Assembly: GCA_027596075.1 (NCBI GenBank)
Contig: JADGJC010000007.1
Span: 1 to 64,000 of the forward strand
Source of the DNA: Rhizophlyctis rosea
Taxonomy: Eukaryota; Chytridiomycota; Chytridiomycetes; Rhizophlyctidales; Rhizophlyctidaceae
Direction of reading: 5' to 3'
DNA: 64,000 nucleotides
In this document: in pieces, positions 11,401 to 28,241 of the stretch
Layout of the letters: each line of letters starts with the position of its first letter
Position numbering within the stretch: the first letter of the stretch is position 1
Translations under genes and position numbers: made by a program
Notes under the pieces: generated by a model
What the model was told of the DNA's origin: nothing
What the model saw: the letters and a program-made list of their open reading frames with translations, nothing else
Database searches by the model: none

Positions 11401-14374
11401 AAGCCTCTGGAACATCCACGCCCTTATTGGCCTCACTCCATAACATCCAAAGCCCAATTTCTGGATGTGCAACAACTCCCCTCATCACATCCACTACAAA
11501 GTCATCTTCGTTTTCTGCTCTTGATGTCACGCAGGGCAATAGCTTGCATCCAGCGTTGCGCAGAAAGGATCGAGCTGCAGAACGTCCTGCAAGGTGGGAG
11601 GCGTATGCGGTCGGGGTTGGGGCGTAAAGAGGGATGTTCAGCACCTGTGATGTTGATGATGAGTATTGGATACATGGATTTTACATTGACCTTATTTTGC
11701 ATGTATTGAGAGTCATGTAGCTTACTGAGCTCAATTCAACCTCCACCCTCCCAACACCCTGTACTCCACACAAAACCGCATTCCTTCCCGCCACCAGCTT
11801 CCTGACCTCCTTCACCGCCCTCCGACTGGCCACGACAATATTCGCCAACGAACTGCCTTCCCGGAAACATCTCGCTGCTTCCGGGATCACGAAACGCAGA
11901 CGGGTAGGACCGTTCAATGGGTTGTTCATCGGGAAAGTCGTGGCTGTCAGCATGAATTAGAATGGAGGAATTCATGCGGCAGTGTGATGTCAGCACGCGC
12001 ACCCATCATGTGCTTCAAGTAGCCTATTCTCTCTTCGTCCAATAGCGGCGTCAGGAAAATGATATCCACTTGTGGGTCAGTCAGTAGGAAAGCGCTAGCA
12101 TATCGTCTGGTTTAGTCTTTTCAGCCAACCCCAAGACCAGACAACTATATCGACAATTTGACCGTTTTTACTCACCACCCAACTCCAGCATCAGGAAATG
12201 AATTCAGACTGCCGGGATGTCTTGATGGTAGGAGCATGACAATGACACTGCAAGCGATGAAGGGATAGTGTCCTGGTTAGACTCTTTGCCCGAAGTCGCC
12301 TCGCCGCAGACGGATTCATAGCTGCCTGTAACATACCGTCTATGGGACAAAAGCGCTCCCTCATCCCTCCGGAACGTTGTGAGGATTCTATTGTAACGTT
12401 TCAAGTGAACGTTTTGGTATTGGGTCTTTCAAAAAGATATTAGTTTCAGTGAAAATTATTTGCAACCTTAACCGAAGAGTTTATGTGAAGGACGCACAAC
12501 GAAATTTGTACCAACCTCAATCATCTCCTTCAACCTTCGCCGGACCTTCTTGATCCTCCATCGCTTGGCAAAGATTTGAGCGGCCCATAGACGGTCCAAG
12601 TACCATAGGTGGATCCGTCTGCGAATTGTAAGTTGCGCTTGATTGTAAGAAGCAACGTGACCAATCTTTTGACTGTGCAAGACTCACCGTCGAACAGACA
12701 TCTTCCAGGTTGCCTGGATTTTGGCAGCCGCAGCGTTTTCACCTCCTTCACCTCGGTATCGCTGACCTGGTACTGTCAAGAGTTGGCGGATCTGTCATTT
12801 GAGTTACTTGAGCGCAACATTCGACAAAAGCATTACGGCGCAGGCTGAGCTTACAGCATTGGCATTGGCAAAACACATGATCAAATCCTCCTTGTCAAAA
12901 GCAGGCGGCAGAGGTGTCAAGGCTAGACGAACGACAGCGTCCCATGTCACTGATGTCATCCTGACTGTAGTAAAGGAAATTCGGATCAATTTCCATGTCT
13001 TTTTATGGCACAAAATCTCAACTTGATAGACTCTTTTGCCGAAAATAACTCACCATCCCACTTTCTCACAAATTCCTCAACCTTCTCCAACACATACCGC
13101 ACCTTCTCCCACTTATCCCCAGCCTTTTCCCTCAGCCAGCAGTATCCCGGCGACTCCACCATCAATCGTCCATCCTTGATCGGGACAGTCGGAATCACTG
13201 ATTCATCCGGTGCTGCGGAGAGATCAGCGAACGATTGGGAGAAAGCTGCCACCATCTCTTTCGTGTCTACAGCGTGATGCGGACGTGGAGAGAAGGACAA
13301 TGCCGTTGGTGGTGGGGATGGGGGTGGGTTTGGCTGTGGTGGTGAAACCTCCAGATGGGCAGATGCGGTGCTTCCACGATCGGAGTCAAGGGGTTCCGTT
13401 AGATGCAATGCCGGTTTGTAAAGTCCTGTTACAGGTGTTTGTAGATCTGGCCGGACAGTACGCCATCCTACGTCGTGAAGTTTTGTTTTGAAGTGTCTTA
13501 GGAATGGGCGAATCTCTGCTGGTGGTAGAGGGATCGATACATCCCATCCTGATAGATTTAGCGGAGCGAGAAAAGGAGTGAAGTCTGCGTATGTGGGGAG
13601 GAAGCCGCGGTCTATGAGTGGATATATGCCGTTGCGCTTGATGGTGCCTGGAGTTGGTGGTGGAGGAGGTGGGGAGCATGAACGGATGCGAGGCAGCATT
13701 GTTGGGAGAGGGTGAGAAAGACGTGCTATGTGGAGAGTTCCATGCGGTGGAGGTGGAGGTGGAGAGCCGGGCGGTAGGATGTGTGTTACGGGACGAATAA
13801 GTGTTGCAAACAGTGGTGATGGTATTTGTCTGATTACGGTTTCTACTTGCTGATGTAAAAGGAAATCAGATCTCACCCCTGGGGCCCCCATGACAATGGT
13901 AGACAATCCTACATGTTTCAACTGGTTCTCAGCGATCGGTGCGTTTCCATGTCCTGATGGGTCAACGTCAGTACCCGTCGGCAATAGACAGCTCACATCA
14001 GATCACCAATCAGTACCTTGTTCCTCCTTCCATACACTTTCTCCTTCCACCTCCAAAGTCACGTCATGGTCCATCTCTCCATTTATCCTCTCGTAGAGCT
14101 CCCCCTCTTTAGCGGGCTCGTGAACAGGTCCAACCACCGTCATGGCCATGGCCTTCTGAACCAATCGCGACTTTTCCGCGTTCTGACGTATTTATACATT
14201 TTTCATATGCAATTTTTGAGTGAGAAGCAAACTGGTAACACTACTGACCTCCTTATCGTCCTCCACTTCATATACACGGGCCAGCCATGAGTCAAGGGTC
14301 CCGGTTTCAGTTGCCTCAGCCGACAATAGGGGAGGTAAGTGATGTGCATGATGGACTGTGGCTACTTCGGTCAT
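8469..14374 (-). CDS. IQ-motif protein IQCH-like (about 18 exons)
   Basis: A long chain of short exons with matching phases. Those I resolved include 14374-14249, 14182-14017, 13953-13054, 12964-12855, about 12761-12688 and about 12618-12517. Further exons follow to a 1.3 kb last exon that ends at 8469. The protein holds an IQ motif (AAKIQATWKMSVRR), then a segment with VIVMLLPSRHPGSLNSF, IIFLTPLLDEERIGYLKHMM, LVAGRNAVLCGV and VLNIPLYAPTPTAYASHL. Then comes an ATP-grasp-like part (RTWKGFVSKWCDMGGGTIIG, LDKIAKACHANSCAGFFTIK). This order matches animal IQCH, a sperm-flagellum calmodulin-binding protein. The last exon adds a charged, low-complexity, coiled-coil tail not expected from IQCH. The start is uncertain: ATG at 14374 is the best seen, but a further upstream exon is possible. 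It shares a short spacer with the C2orf81-like gene. Confidence 0.8.
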
Positions 14375-14748
14375 TGGCTATGGAGGTGGTCTATGAGCAG
14401 ATTGCCCATGAATTAAAGAGTACCGAGCAACGTCAATGCCAAGGATGCAAAAATAGCGACGAACCAGGAAGGAGCTGGGCAGGTCGGGAAAGCTCCAACG
14501 CGTTTGATTACATAAGTTCATTCAACCATCGAAGTGGCTGAACGCGGCTCAGGGTCCTTGCAGACGTCCGGTTTACCACTCCTGGAGTTGCAATCTTGCG
14601 CTTTTCTCTTCTCCTTGTTCACACTTGCGATCCATATATAGCCAATAACTGTCCTCGCTGTCTCTCGCCATAGCTCAAACTTGTTCACCCACCTCATACC
14701 CAATCGAATCCCACCTACCCCATTCCTCGATGCTTTCCAAGTAATACC
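14375..14748. promoter_or_regulatory. Divergent promoter spacer of two probable flagellar genes
   Basis: A 374-base spacer between the minus-strand IQCH-like start and the plus-strand C2orf81-like start, so both promoters must be here. I looked for an RFX-type X-box (two GTTGCC-like half sites) and saw no convincing one. Its role rests on position alone. Confidence 0.45.
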
Positions 14749-17061
14749 ATGACAACAAAAGAAGATTTCCTCCTAATCATCGATCAAGAAGAAGGGGAGC
14801 TCCTCGTTTCCTCGCTCATTGAAGAAATCCTCCAACGTTCCCATGATGTACTGTTCGAAAAGCACATCGAGAGCCAGGTGTTGCCTTATGCTGTCGAATT
14901 TGCAAAGGAGACCGTTGTGGGGATCGTAGAGGTACGTTGACGATACGCTTATGTTCCACCACCTTGAACCATCAATTCTTTATAAGCTGAACTGAAAGCT
15001 GCTTCTTTTGAATGGTAGTGGGAGTTCTTCAAAAGAGATCCGGGAGATATCGACCCATTGACATGGGAGCCCGATGAAGGTACGTCTCGTTGCCTGTTTT
15101 TCCATGTTCTCCATGGTCTTCTTTGCTGTGATAAGCTGATGTTGTACCCTTTGACCACTATTGCAGAACCGCACCCAGTACCAATTGACTCATGGGCGCG
15201 TGGGGCTATCCCGGTGCGCAAAGCGCCCGCCACGGTTCCTGCAAAACACGAGAAGAAGCCAATCACCGTGGCGGCAGCACCCAGTGAAACGAGCTTGAAC
15301 TTGGACGAGACAGAGAGCATTCTGAGCAACAGACAGCGATTAAGCGGTTTGCCCGCAGATGCCATGGAAGGAGGCGGTGTTATGGAGTTGAGAAGGTTTG
15401 AAGAGAAAAGTCTTGGTATGACAGATCAAAAAGTCAAGTTCACTCAATTGCCCGGTTTCAGTGCTCGGCCTAGCGTATCTCAGCCCATGAAAGCATCCGC
15501 TGCATCTCTCACATCCAAAAAGGTGGAAAAGAGGTGATTCTCTATCGTTCGGATCATTGCATTGATGTTTTTTATTCCATTGACAGACATCCATGCCATC
15601 ATTATCACTATCATCTTCGGCATCTCGCACAATTCGCAAATCCTACCGCCCTCCATCGTCTCGTCGACATACATTCGGTGACGGCACGCGTCAAGGTGAA
15701 GCGCCATTGAGTGCTGTGCAGGTGGCTGAGATGGCGATACAAGAGGTGGGGCATGAAAATTGGAGATGACCGCATGTACCTTGAGAGTTTGGAGGCCTGA
15801 TGACGGTTTTGGCAATATGCTTGTAGGAAAATAAGCGGACACTGGCTCGCATCCACGGCACCGAAAAGGAAGGCGCTCGTGCAGAGATCGGGTTCGATTC
15901 GGAGGGGAGGGTAATACCCGTGAAGAGAGTAATACCGGGCAAGGGCGGTGTACAGAGGTACAACTTCCATCATCTAGTATTATAGAGTAGAATTTTGCCC
16001 TTGGTTAACGCTTGCCTCATATGCAGCATCAAAACTCGCATCCTAACCACTGACGCCCCCTCCCCACCACCACAACCCCAACAACCAACCAAAGGCGGGA
16101 AATCAGCAACCTCACTCACATCTCAACAACACCTCCAACGCACTCACCAGCACACCAAACCGGCCGTTCCATTAGCGGCGGAACCGACTGTCCGGTCGTC
16201 TCGGGCGGTATTTGGAACGAAAAAGACGGGAGGGAAAGATCGGGAAGGTGCAGGGGGTGGAGGGCAGGGCTTTGGATATCTTGGTGGTGCGGGCGGAGGA
16301 CAGGGAGTTGGTGGGAGCACAACGGGGTATGTGGAGGATACGAGTTTGGATATTCCGCTTTTGGTATGTGTGGGAAGAGTGCATTCTTGTATTCGAGTTT
16401 CTTTTTTTTGAGAGGAGGTGATAATGAATGCACGGGAAGGGAAGAAGAATGTTTTGCTAAAGTGTCCTTTCTTTTCTGTTTATGCTTCATCGATTGTTTA
16501 GGCGGACACAATGAAAGTGGTGGCAGGAGTGACGTTGAAGGAGGGCGAGATCATCAAACGGGGACCTATGGGTGGAAAGAAGGTAAGAAATGGAGCAGAT
16601 CAGAACCACATAGTTTACTTATTTTCGTTCAAAATCGATTCACCTCCATCATTATAGCAGAAAGAAATCTCACCACCTCTTCGCAACGCTCTACATACAT
16701 ACACTCACTCTCCAACCAATGCTCCGCACCCCTCCCGCCCACGACGATCCGAGGTCTCTTCCTCTGACCCCCTGCTAGACCAAGTGCTAAGTAAAGCCCG
16801 ACCAGTGCTGAAACCCGTGCCGTTTCCCGTTGGTGGAACGGGATTGAGCGATGCGGTGAGTGGGCATGAACGTTTTTTATGATGATAATTTGAGACGAAT
16901 GTTGAACATTGTCATTGTGCTTCATCAATTCGCAGTATGCCCGTCTACCGGGTATCAACGAATCATCCGACCACTCTTCCCCAATATCAACATCCAATCC
17001 AGCAGCTGCAAACAGTATCAAGCATAATACAAATGCCATTAAACGGGCAGTAGCAACATGA
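14749..17061 (+). CDS. C2orf81-like (DUF4639 family) protein
   Basis: ATG at 14749. Exon 1 encodes TTKEDFLLIIDQEEGELLVS and a helical segment ending in ETVVGIVE. Exon 2 gives WEFFKRDPGDIDPLTWEPDE, and exon 3 begins EPHPVPIDSWARGAIPVRK. This sequence of motifs (acidic QxEEGE start, then D-S/T-W-A-x-G-x-x-P-V) is the signature I know from vertebrate C2orf81. That protein is testis-enriched, has no established function and is probably ciliary. Further exons encode serine/proline-rich sequence, then a glycine-rich stretch near 16240-16330, a conserved-looking VAGVTLKEGEIIKRGP block, and a short last exon ending at TGA 17059-17061. Donor choice near 15524 is uncertain; the one at CCAAAAAG fits the downstream phase. 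The neighbour on the other strand is also flagellar in type. Confidence 0.72.
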
Positions 17062-17354
17062 CGGCCTACACGCTGATTCAAATGCGATAGATTTTACCAT
17101 TCCAGTTTCAGCTTACAAACGTCTCGCATTCACTTCTTTATTTCCAATACCACTCCGCTTTGTAAATACCTGTACATACAAAAAACGCGTTTCATCAAAT
17201 GCAATCTACATAATGTGTCTTGTGCTCTGACTTGCTATGACTGATATGAATCAACGTGCCGTCCATAGACATCTTTCACCCCTCGCATTGGGCTCTTTCC
17301 CCCTCATCCTTCAGTGAAATCTGACAATGATTAAGTACAATGAACTGACATCCC

Positions 17355-19152
17355 CTAAAACAACCTCCACAAACTATCCGGCCCCCTCGTCATCTTGAAC
17401 TTCCCATACCACCCACACAAATAATATAAAATCCACAACCCCACCGCCCACACCGTCCAAAACCCATGATCCGGCAAATTCCCTTCCTGGCTACCAAAGA
17501 AGCCCATCGGGCCCGTGATGATGCCCAGGGCGTGAAAGATGAACCGGAAGCCCATGTAGACGTAGAAGTGCATGACGTAGAAGAAGAAGGCGGAGCGGCC
17601 GTAGACGCGGAGGGGTTCGAGGGTTGTGGTGTAGATGTGGGTTAGGAGGCGTTGGAGGCGGGTGGGGGTGGAGGTTGGGGAAGGGGGGATTTGGGAGGGG
17701 AGGGAGAGGACAAGGAAGAAGGTTGCGAGGAGGTGGTTTATGGAGAGGGTTAGGGTTGTGTAGGCTATTGAGGGTGGGTATCTTCGGAGAATGTTTTCAT
17801 GTTGAGTTGTATGTATGGATAGGATCACCACAATTGGAAACTTACTTGACAAGGTTGAGGAAATTGATGAACGACTTGTTTGGTGGTGGGTCCAACAATT
17901 GTGGGTTGATGTTTCCAAACCCTCCATTGAGGCGAATAGGTACAAATATGATAAACAATATCACGCCCAAGACCTACAAAAACACAAAGTCATTCAATAC
18001 GGAGAGTCAGAGAGCAGTTGACGACCCCCAATCAATCTCTGCCAGCCCGGAAAGAATGATCACGGAAACTCACCGCATGCAAAAATGCCACCCACCGACT
18101 CCTCAACTTCCACTCTCCAACCGCACTCTGAACCCCAACACCCCACAACACCATCCCCAACCACGGAATAGGCGCATACATACTCATGAACTTTTTCCCC
18201 ATTTCCTGCTTACTAGGCAAGAATAACAATATCCTCCACCAGCTGAAGTCATCATTAATATGTTCTGGTGTTGGTGTCGTTGCAGATGCTATAGTGCTTA
18301 TGCCGATGGCAGCAATGGCGTAGCATGCAATGGAGAAGGCTGTGGCAAGGCGGTGAGACTGTTCTGTGGTGTGGGATTGAGCGAGACGGGACTGGAGGAG
18401 GGAGGTCGTGCGGAGTTCTAGGAGGAGGATTAGGGAAGCGAGGAAGATGTTGAAGCCGAGGGCAAAGAGGACGGTTGTGACGTAGAATGTGAAGTCTGAT
18501 TTTGGGGGGGGAGATTCGGTTTGTTTGCATCCAACCGCAACGTCTACGAGCACGTACACGAGAACCACGACCGGCTCTGCAAGCGACTTACTCGGCATCA
18601 TCAGATTCTGCGTCAAAATCAGCACCACGCCTCTAATGAAATAATGCTTGACGATCTTCCAGGCACTCCAGTATAGCCTTTTGCGACTGTTGACGAAGAG
18701 CACAATGCCCATTCCCATTGTCATCATGAACCCTGGAGCACAGAGACCGGTCACGAACCGGACAAGAACATGATAAAGGCTCCCCTTATAGTCCGGCATG
18801 TCGTACCAATTCTCATGCTTTATTACTATGCGAGAAAGGAACATTCGGGCGTCTGTGACAATGACGGAGATGAGCACAATGACGGAGATGAGCCACCCTC
18901 TCAATTCGAATGTCAAATGCCCAGAATCTGAACAATCGGCGAGTATGCAAGACACTTACGATCGATAGATTGCAAAATCATCAGCAACCCCCGCAAATCA
19001 TCAAGATAAGTTAATCGAGCAGGTTTTGCTTGGCGAGGTGCTACCAAGGGAGCGGATTCATCGGCTAGAGCTTGCACATCCGAAGTGCTCCCACTGACAC
19101 CTCCTAAAGGGCCTTCAGGCGGCAAAAGGGGCTCTTCAGCTCGATCTCTCAT
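17355..19152 (-). CDS. Multi-pass membrane acyltransferase (HGSNAT/DUF1624-like)
   Basis: Four exons. The first (from ATG 19152) gives a cytosolic leader, then ARLTYLDDLRGLLMILQSID. It splices in phase to the exon starting at 18852, completing an SIDHARMF motif followed by IKHENWYDMPDYKG. An R-x-x-x-L-D-x-x-R-G-L-x-M start with a D-H pair is typical of the heparan-alpha-glucosaminide N-acetyltransferase-like family. Those enzymes move acyl groups from a CoA donor across a membrane. At least eight hydrophobic segments follow, including one with TGLCAPGFMMTMGMGIVLFV. The last ones run to the end, with AFFFYVMHFYVYMGFRFIF. An alternative nearer acceptor at 18900 would give an extra VIVLISVIV stretch but breaks the family match. 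Substrate and membrane are unknown. Confidence 0.72.
18859..18892 (-). repeat. 18-base direct repeat inside an intron
   Basis: Two copies of an 18-base unit containing GACGGAGATGAG sit just upstream of the acceptor of the first intron of the acyltransferase gene. They explain why a longer false exon can be read there. Confidence 0.7.
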
Positions 19153-19799
19153 TTTTTCTTCTGATTCTGAAAAATCGAGTCTAAAACCGGGGTATGAGTA
19201 GTGCTTTCCGCCAAAAAACTTAAACTACTTTCGGAGGAGTTTTCGAGAGTAGAAAGAACAGAAGTCGGCAGAACCGTCGAGTCCCTCACACCGGGGTCAA
19301 GGGGGAGCAGGATAGAGACCGAACCACCCAGTCTCTCACTTGGTTAGCTTCAACCAAGCAATGTCAGTCAACCAAGCGTTTTCTGTGAAGTGAAAAGGCA
19401 AGAAACGACGACGGGAAACTTTGCAAGGGTCCTGCCTTCAAGTGCCTTGGAGTCCCAAGGGTTTTACCCCACTTCAATTTGTCATGTTAGTAATCGATCT
19501 AGATTGCATCACTGGCACGTGGCTTATCGGAACTCAAATTGTCTGGATAGTCGGATTCCTGGAGGGGGTTTATCCGCAGCAGTGTTCCCTTCGTTCTCTG
19601 AGACTTGTGGTTGACTTTGGTTTACTTGAAACGTCAGTGAAGCAGTAAAAACTATCTTATTCTAATATTCCTGATATTGTTGAATGCCCGACAAACTTGC
19701 CGACCCAAGATATCAAGGATAAACTATATACAAGAACATCTTACATTTACTTTACAAACTCTAGCATCAGACGCCACCCCACTATCTGCAATCCGTCCC
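19153..19799. other. Intergenic region
   Basis: Upstream of the acyltransferase and downstream of a pseudogene. It contains a small inverted repeat (CTTGGTT and AACCAAG, near 19339-19361) and no coding signal. The acyltransferase promoter should lie near 19160-19300. Confidence 0.45.
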
Positions 19800-20744
19800 C
19801 TACGTCCTCCCCAAATTTCCCTGGCTGAGACCCCTCTCAAACTGTGCCCGTGCCTGTTCCAGTTCTTCTGAGGATGAACCAGATGTCCGCGGACTGAGCG
19901 TTTTCGACGTCTGAAGAATGTAAACTAGATGCTGCACAATCTTAGGCAATTCGCCTTTGACTTCCACAAACGGCTCCGTTGCGCGCACGACCCCATCGTC
20001 TGTGATGCAGTAGAACTGCCACACAGCACCGTTAGTCAAAGTACAAACACCGGTCCCTTTCTCCTTTCCTGCTGACGTCTCCGCAGGACTGCTCCCCCTT
20101 GGGCGATCGCTTGTGGAATATGTTTTCCGGACCAGGTTGCGTTTGCTTCAACAGCAATAACACGGGCGTCTTTCTTTGCTCCTGAGATGACGTTGGCAGC
20201 GCTTAGCCCTATTAAGAATCTAAAACACCGTAAACTAATTCCCCGTGTGCACTTTGGTACTCGTAATGGACCCCTGGAAAACCCCTCAAACGGTTGCCAC
20301 CATCATGTTGTCCGACCAATTCAAGTGCCTCCAGCAAGATAGTTTCAATCATGGCACGTCGGGCCTTTTCATTTGAAAAAGACCAGTTGTTCCGAATCCA
20401 ACGGATGTTTTCGACGAGGGTGTCAGTGGGCTTTACGTCTGCATCGATGGTGGGGTGAAACGAGGGGATTACTGGGATTGTGCCTGCGATGGGATTGACG
20501 AGTTCGATGTCAAGACCGAGACCGAGCGGGTTGGTCAGGTCATCGACATCAACTTTTGTAAACGCTTTGGACTGTGGGAATTTTGAAGTGACCAGTCATT
20601 TCGCCCACAGTATTGGCATCCCCACTTTGTGCATTGTACCTTCAAGTCGGATGTAAATAATTTCTGAAGCTCTTCAGGGAGTCATTTTTGCTGAGATAAA
20701 CTTAGAGAGTCGAATGCTTCGCGTAACTTGGTAAGGGGCGACAT
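19800..20744 (-). pseudogene. Decayed PD-(D/E)XK-nuclease-like gene
   Basis: Read 5' to 3' on the minus strand, one coding thread changes frame and meets stops. The start MSPLTKLREAFDSLSLSQQ runs into TGA. Then follows a thread with LVNPIAGTIPVIPSFHP and ENIRWIRNNWSFSNEKARRA, and an HYEYQSAHGELVYGVL stretch that meets TAA/TAG. After that ARVIAVEANATWSGKHIPQA and a frame slip lead to LTNGAVWQFYCITDDGVV. The pattern GELVYGVLD, then V-E-A-x-x-x-W and IPQAIAQ, then LTNG-x-x-WQF, resembles a family of fungal proteins with a restriction-nuclease-like fold that are often numerous and unstable. The usual lysine after V-E-A is an asparagine here. At least one in-frame stop and two shifts make function unlikely. 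Identification of the fold is tentative. Confidence 0.6.
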
Positions 20745-21092
20745 TACTAGACGTTCCAAGCACAATCGCACTCATTCATCAATCATTTGCGAGGCGGCTG
20801 CGGTTGCAACTCGAATTTGGAATTCTGAGGCGGACCTTAACAACAAACCACACTACAACACACAAAATAATGAGCAAGTAGAAGATAATACGGTCATGAA
20901 GATCAATGATACTGTACATCCAGCTGGAGCCAAAAAGTGCGTGGCCCCAGCTTACATAACCTCGACATGTGACTTCAAGCCGGGGTGACGCACAACATGT
21001 CACCACCCCCAGCTCTCACACCCTGGCCTTGAACTTTCACAGTTGAAGTTTCTCCTTTGAACTTCCCATACTTCCATCAACAAACAACAACA
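20745..21092. other. Divergent spacer before proteasome gene
   Basis: No gene. It serves as promoter region for the plus-strand proteasome subunit, with AT-rich sequence near 20830-20900. Confidence 0.45.
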
Positions 21093-22054
21093 ATGGAGGC
21101 AAGCGCAAGACTAAAGCCAGGGGAGGTGGACTTGGGGGTATGTGTTTGTGCGCACAGGCAGACTGGAGCGGAGAAACTGACCTTCTTCACTTGGCGTTAG
21201 ACAACTATTATGGCCGTCCAGTTCGCGGACGGAGTGATCGTCGGTGCGGACTCACGAACAACGACTGGGTCATATATTGGTGAGTACTAGTGTTCGGCCT
21301 CAAAGCGCGGTTAACTGCTATTGCCTGGAGTACTGAGTGAACAATAAACATCAACTAACTCCGACATTTACTGTAGCCAACCGTGTCACGGACAAGCTCA
21401 CTCCCGTCCACGACAGGATTTACTGCTGTCGCTCCGGCTCTGCAGCAGACACGCAAGCAGTCGCAGATATCGTCCACTACTACCTTCAACTCTACACGTA
21501 AGGAGCCACTTTCGCGTTGAGTGGCCGTCCCGCCGTCTTCTTATGCCTTATGCCCCCTTCAGCGTTACCGAATCCGAACCCCCGCGTGTAAACACCGCCG
21601 CCAACCTCTTCCGCGAACTAGTGTACCAAAACAAAGACAACCTCTCCGCTTCCATCATCGTGGCAGGCTGGGACAAGCACGACGGTCCCTCAGTCTACAC
21701 CTGTACTCTTGCTGGGTCGCTCCATAAGCAGCCGTTTGCGATCGGCGGGTCTGGGTCGACTTATATCTATGGGTACTGTGATGCTGCGTATAAGGAGGGG
21801 ATGAACAAGGAGGATGCTATTGAGTTTACTAGGAATTGTGAGTGTTGTGATATGGAGGATTTCTGTGATCTATAAGATCTCAGGGAATTGGATGCACGTA
21901 CTGATACATGCTTTTTTTGTTTGCAGCTATCGCACTGGCAATGTCCCGCGACGGTTCGTCGGGCGGTGTCATTCGTCTTGCGGTTATCACGAAGGATGGT
22001 GTGGAGCGCCTGTTCACTCCCGGAGACAAGCTTCCCCGCTTCTGGGAGGGGTAA
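21093..22054 (+). CDS. PRE3: 20S proteasome subunit beta1 (caspase-like, PRE3/PSMB6)
   Basis: Five exons from ATG 21093 to TAA 22052-22054. The prosequence is short ([15 protein letters not shown]); cleavage before the next residue leaves an N-terminal threonine, [20 protein letters not shown]. That threonine is the nucleophile of the active subunit; D17 and K33 equivalents (GADSRT and TDKLTPVHD) are present. [40 protein letters not shown] and the C-terminal [19 protein letters not shown] are typical of beta1, which cuts after acidic residues. It acts in the nuclear and cytosolic 20S core. Length, about 220 residues, is normal. Exon 4 shows the C-to-G composition ramp seen across the window. 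Confidence 0.95.
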
Positions 22055-22718
22055 TTGTACATTCACAACGTCGGAAATCCTTTATATACGCAACAGTCAA
22101 AAACATACCAAATCCGCGTGCATACAAGTTTGGGTGTAAGGATTGGTCGAGCATCGTTTTCGTGGCTTGTTGTTTACCATTTGACTGGTCGCGGTACGGG
22201 CGAGCATCTTATGGCTATCGACGACGAAATGCACTCGTTGAAAATGGGGCATTCAAATGGGCGAGGCCCAGCCCCGCCTGGAATTCATTTCAATTTTTGA
22301 GAGGTAACTGCCTGCGCAAGTGCCAACGGGAACGGTCTGATTGGGCTGTCACAGCAAATGTTTGGAAAGCAGCTCCAACTCAAACTTCAACAATGTCGGC
22401 CCAGTGGCAGGCAGTTGGACCCTGTGAAAGACCCTGATGGTTTGATGAGTCATGTGACGCGGCAGTGTGGTTGGAACCAGATTAGATGGATGGGCCAAAA
22501 ATAATTCGCCATTGTGTGTTGCGTGTGTGTTCCAGTCCGTTTGGTGCCAGTAAGTGTTCCCAGACTTCCCTCCACACAATTGGTAGGGTTACTATTAGAT
22601 CAGGTCGTCCAAAGAAGACCTTAGCTACTGGCAGGGCAACGGGAAGGACACCGTCGCGTCCCTATACTTCTACAACATTCTCATATATTCCCATATTGTT
22701 GCTGCATAAGACCAAACC
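22055..22718. other. Intergenic region upstream of AROM
   Basis: No supported gene. Short open frames on both strands look like chance. The AROM promoter should lie near its right end. Confidence 0.45.
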
Positions 22719-27684
<4,966 letters not shown>

Positions 27685-28241
27685 TTTGGGGAGATTGGTA
27701 TTAGATTGTGTTGGAATGTAGTTCAGCAGCGTATCTATTTTTATCATAGTTTTGTTTGTTTACTTTGCGTAGGTGGGAAGGTTTACCATCGAGGAGTGTT
27801 TTGTATTGCTTTGTTTGAAATTGTTACTACGTCTTCGGAATTGTGGATGGACAAGGCTTTTGAAAAGGTGAAGAAGGTGTTTACTGAGAGAGCTTGCATA
27901 TCACTGGTATCATTGTCAGCATACAATTCACAGCTAGTAGTTCTCCTAGTATCTGCTACCGTTGTAGGTGCATTCTCAGCATGTGGCGCAGCGATTGGCC
28001 CTGAGATTCTGACTTTCTCCATTTTCCCAAGCGCTTTGATCTTCCCACGCGTTCTCAGCACAACGATCGTGCAACTCCATCGCCGACTTGTTGATGAAGA
28101 GGTAGAACGAGCTCTACGCTTGCTCTCGTCATACATCGTTGACTTGTTCACCAAAGCAGTGTATTAGTTCCGTTCAGTGCCGGGCCTTCTCGGATTGCTA
28201 GATCAGCTACGTCCTGCCAAACCGCGATCTGCAAAACCGAA
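27685..28241. other. Short region between AROM and the RRM gene
   Basis: It holds the AROM 3' end, then a weakly supported open frame (27847-28167), then the promoter of the RRM gene. An overlapping minus-strand frame of 123 codons (27783-28154) is equally unsupported. Confidence 0.4.
27847..28167 (+). CDS. Hypothetical small hydrophobic protein
   Basis: An ATG-initiated frame of 106 codons with two hydrophobic stretches (LVVLLVSATVVGAFSACGAA and ILTFSIFPSALIFP) and charged ends. It could be a small membrane protein, but no motif is known to me, and a minus-strand frame competes for the same DNA. Treat as doubtful. Confidence 0.22.
   Translation: MDKAFEKVKKVFTERACISLVSLSAYNSQLVVLLVSATVVGAFSACGAAIGPEILTFSIFPSALIFPRVLSTTIVQLHRRLVDEEVERALRLLSSYIVDLFTKAVY

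Noticed and set aside
19339..19361. Transcription terminator hairpin
   Set aside because: A 7-base inverted repeat in eukaryotic intergenic DNA is weak and gives no functional reading.
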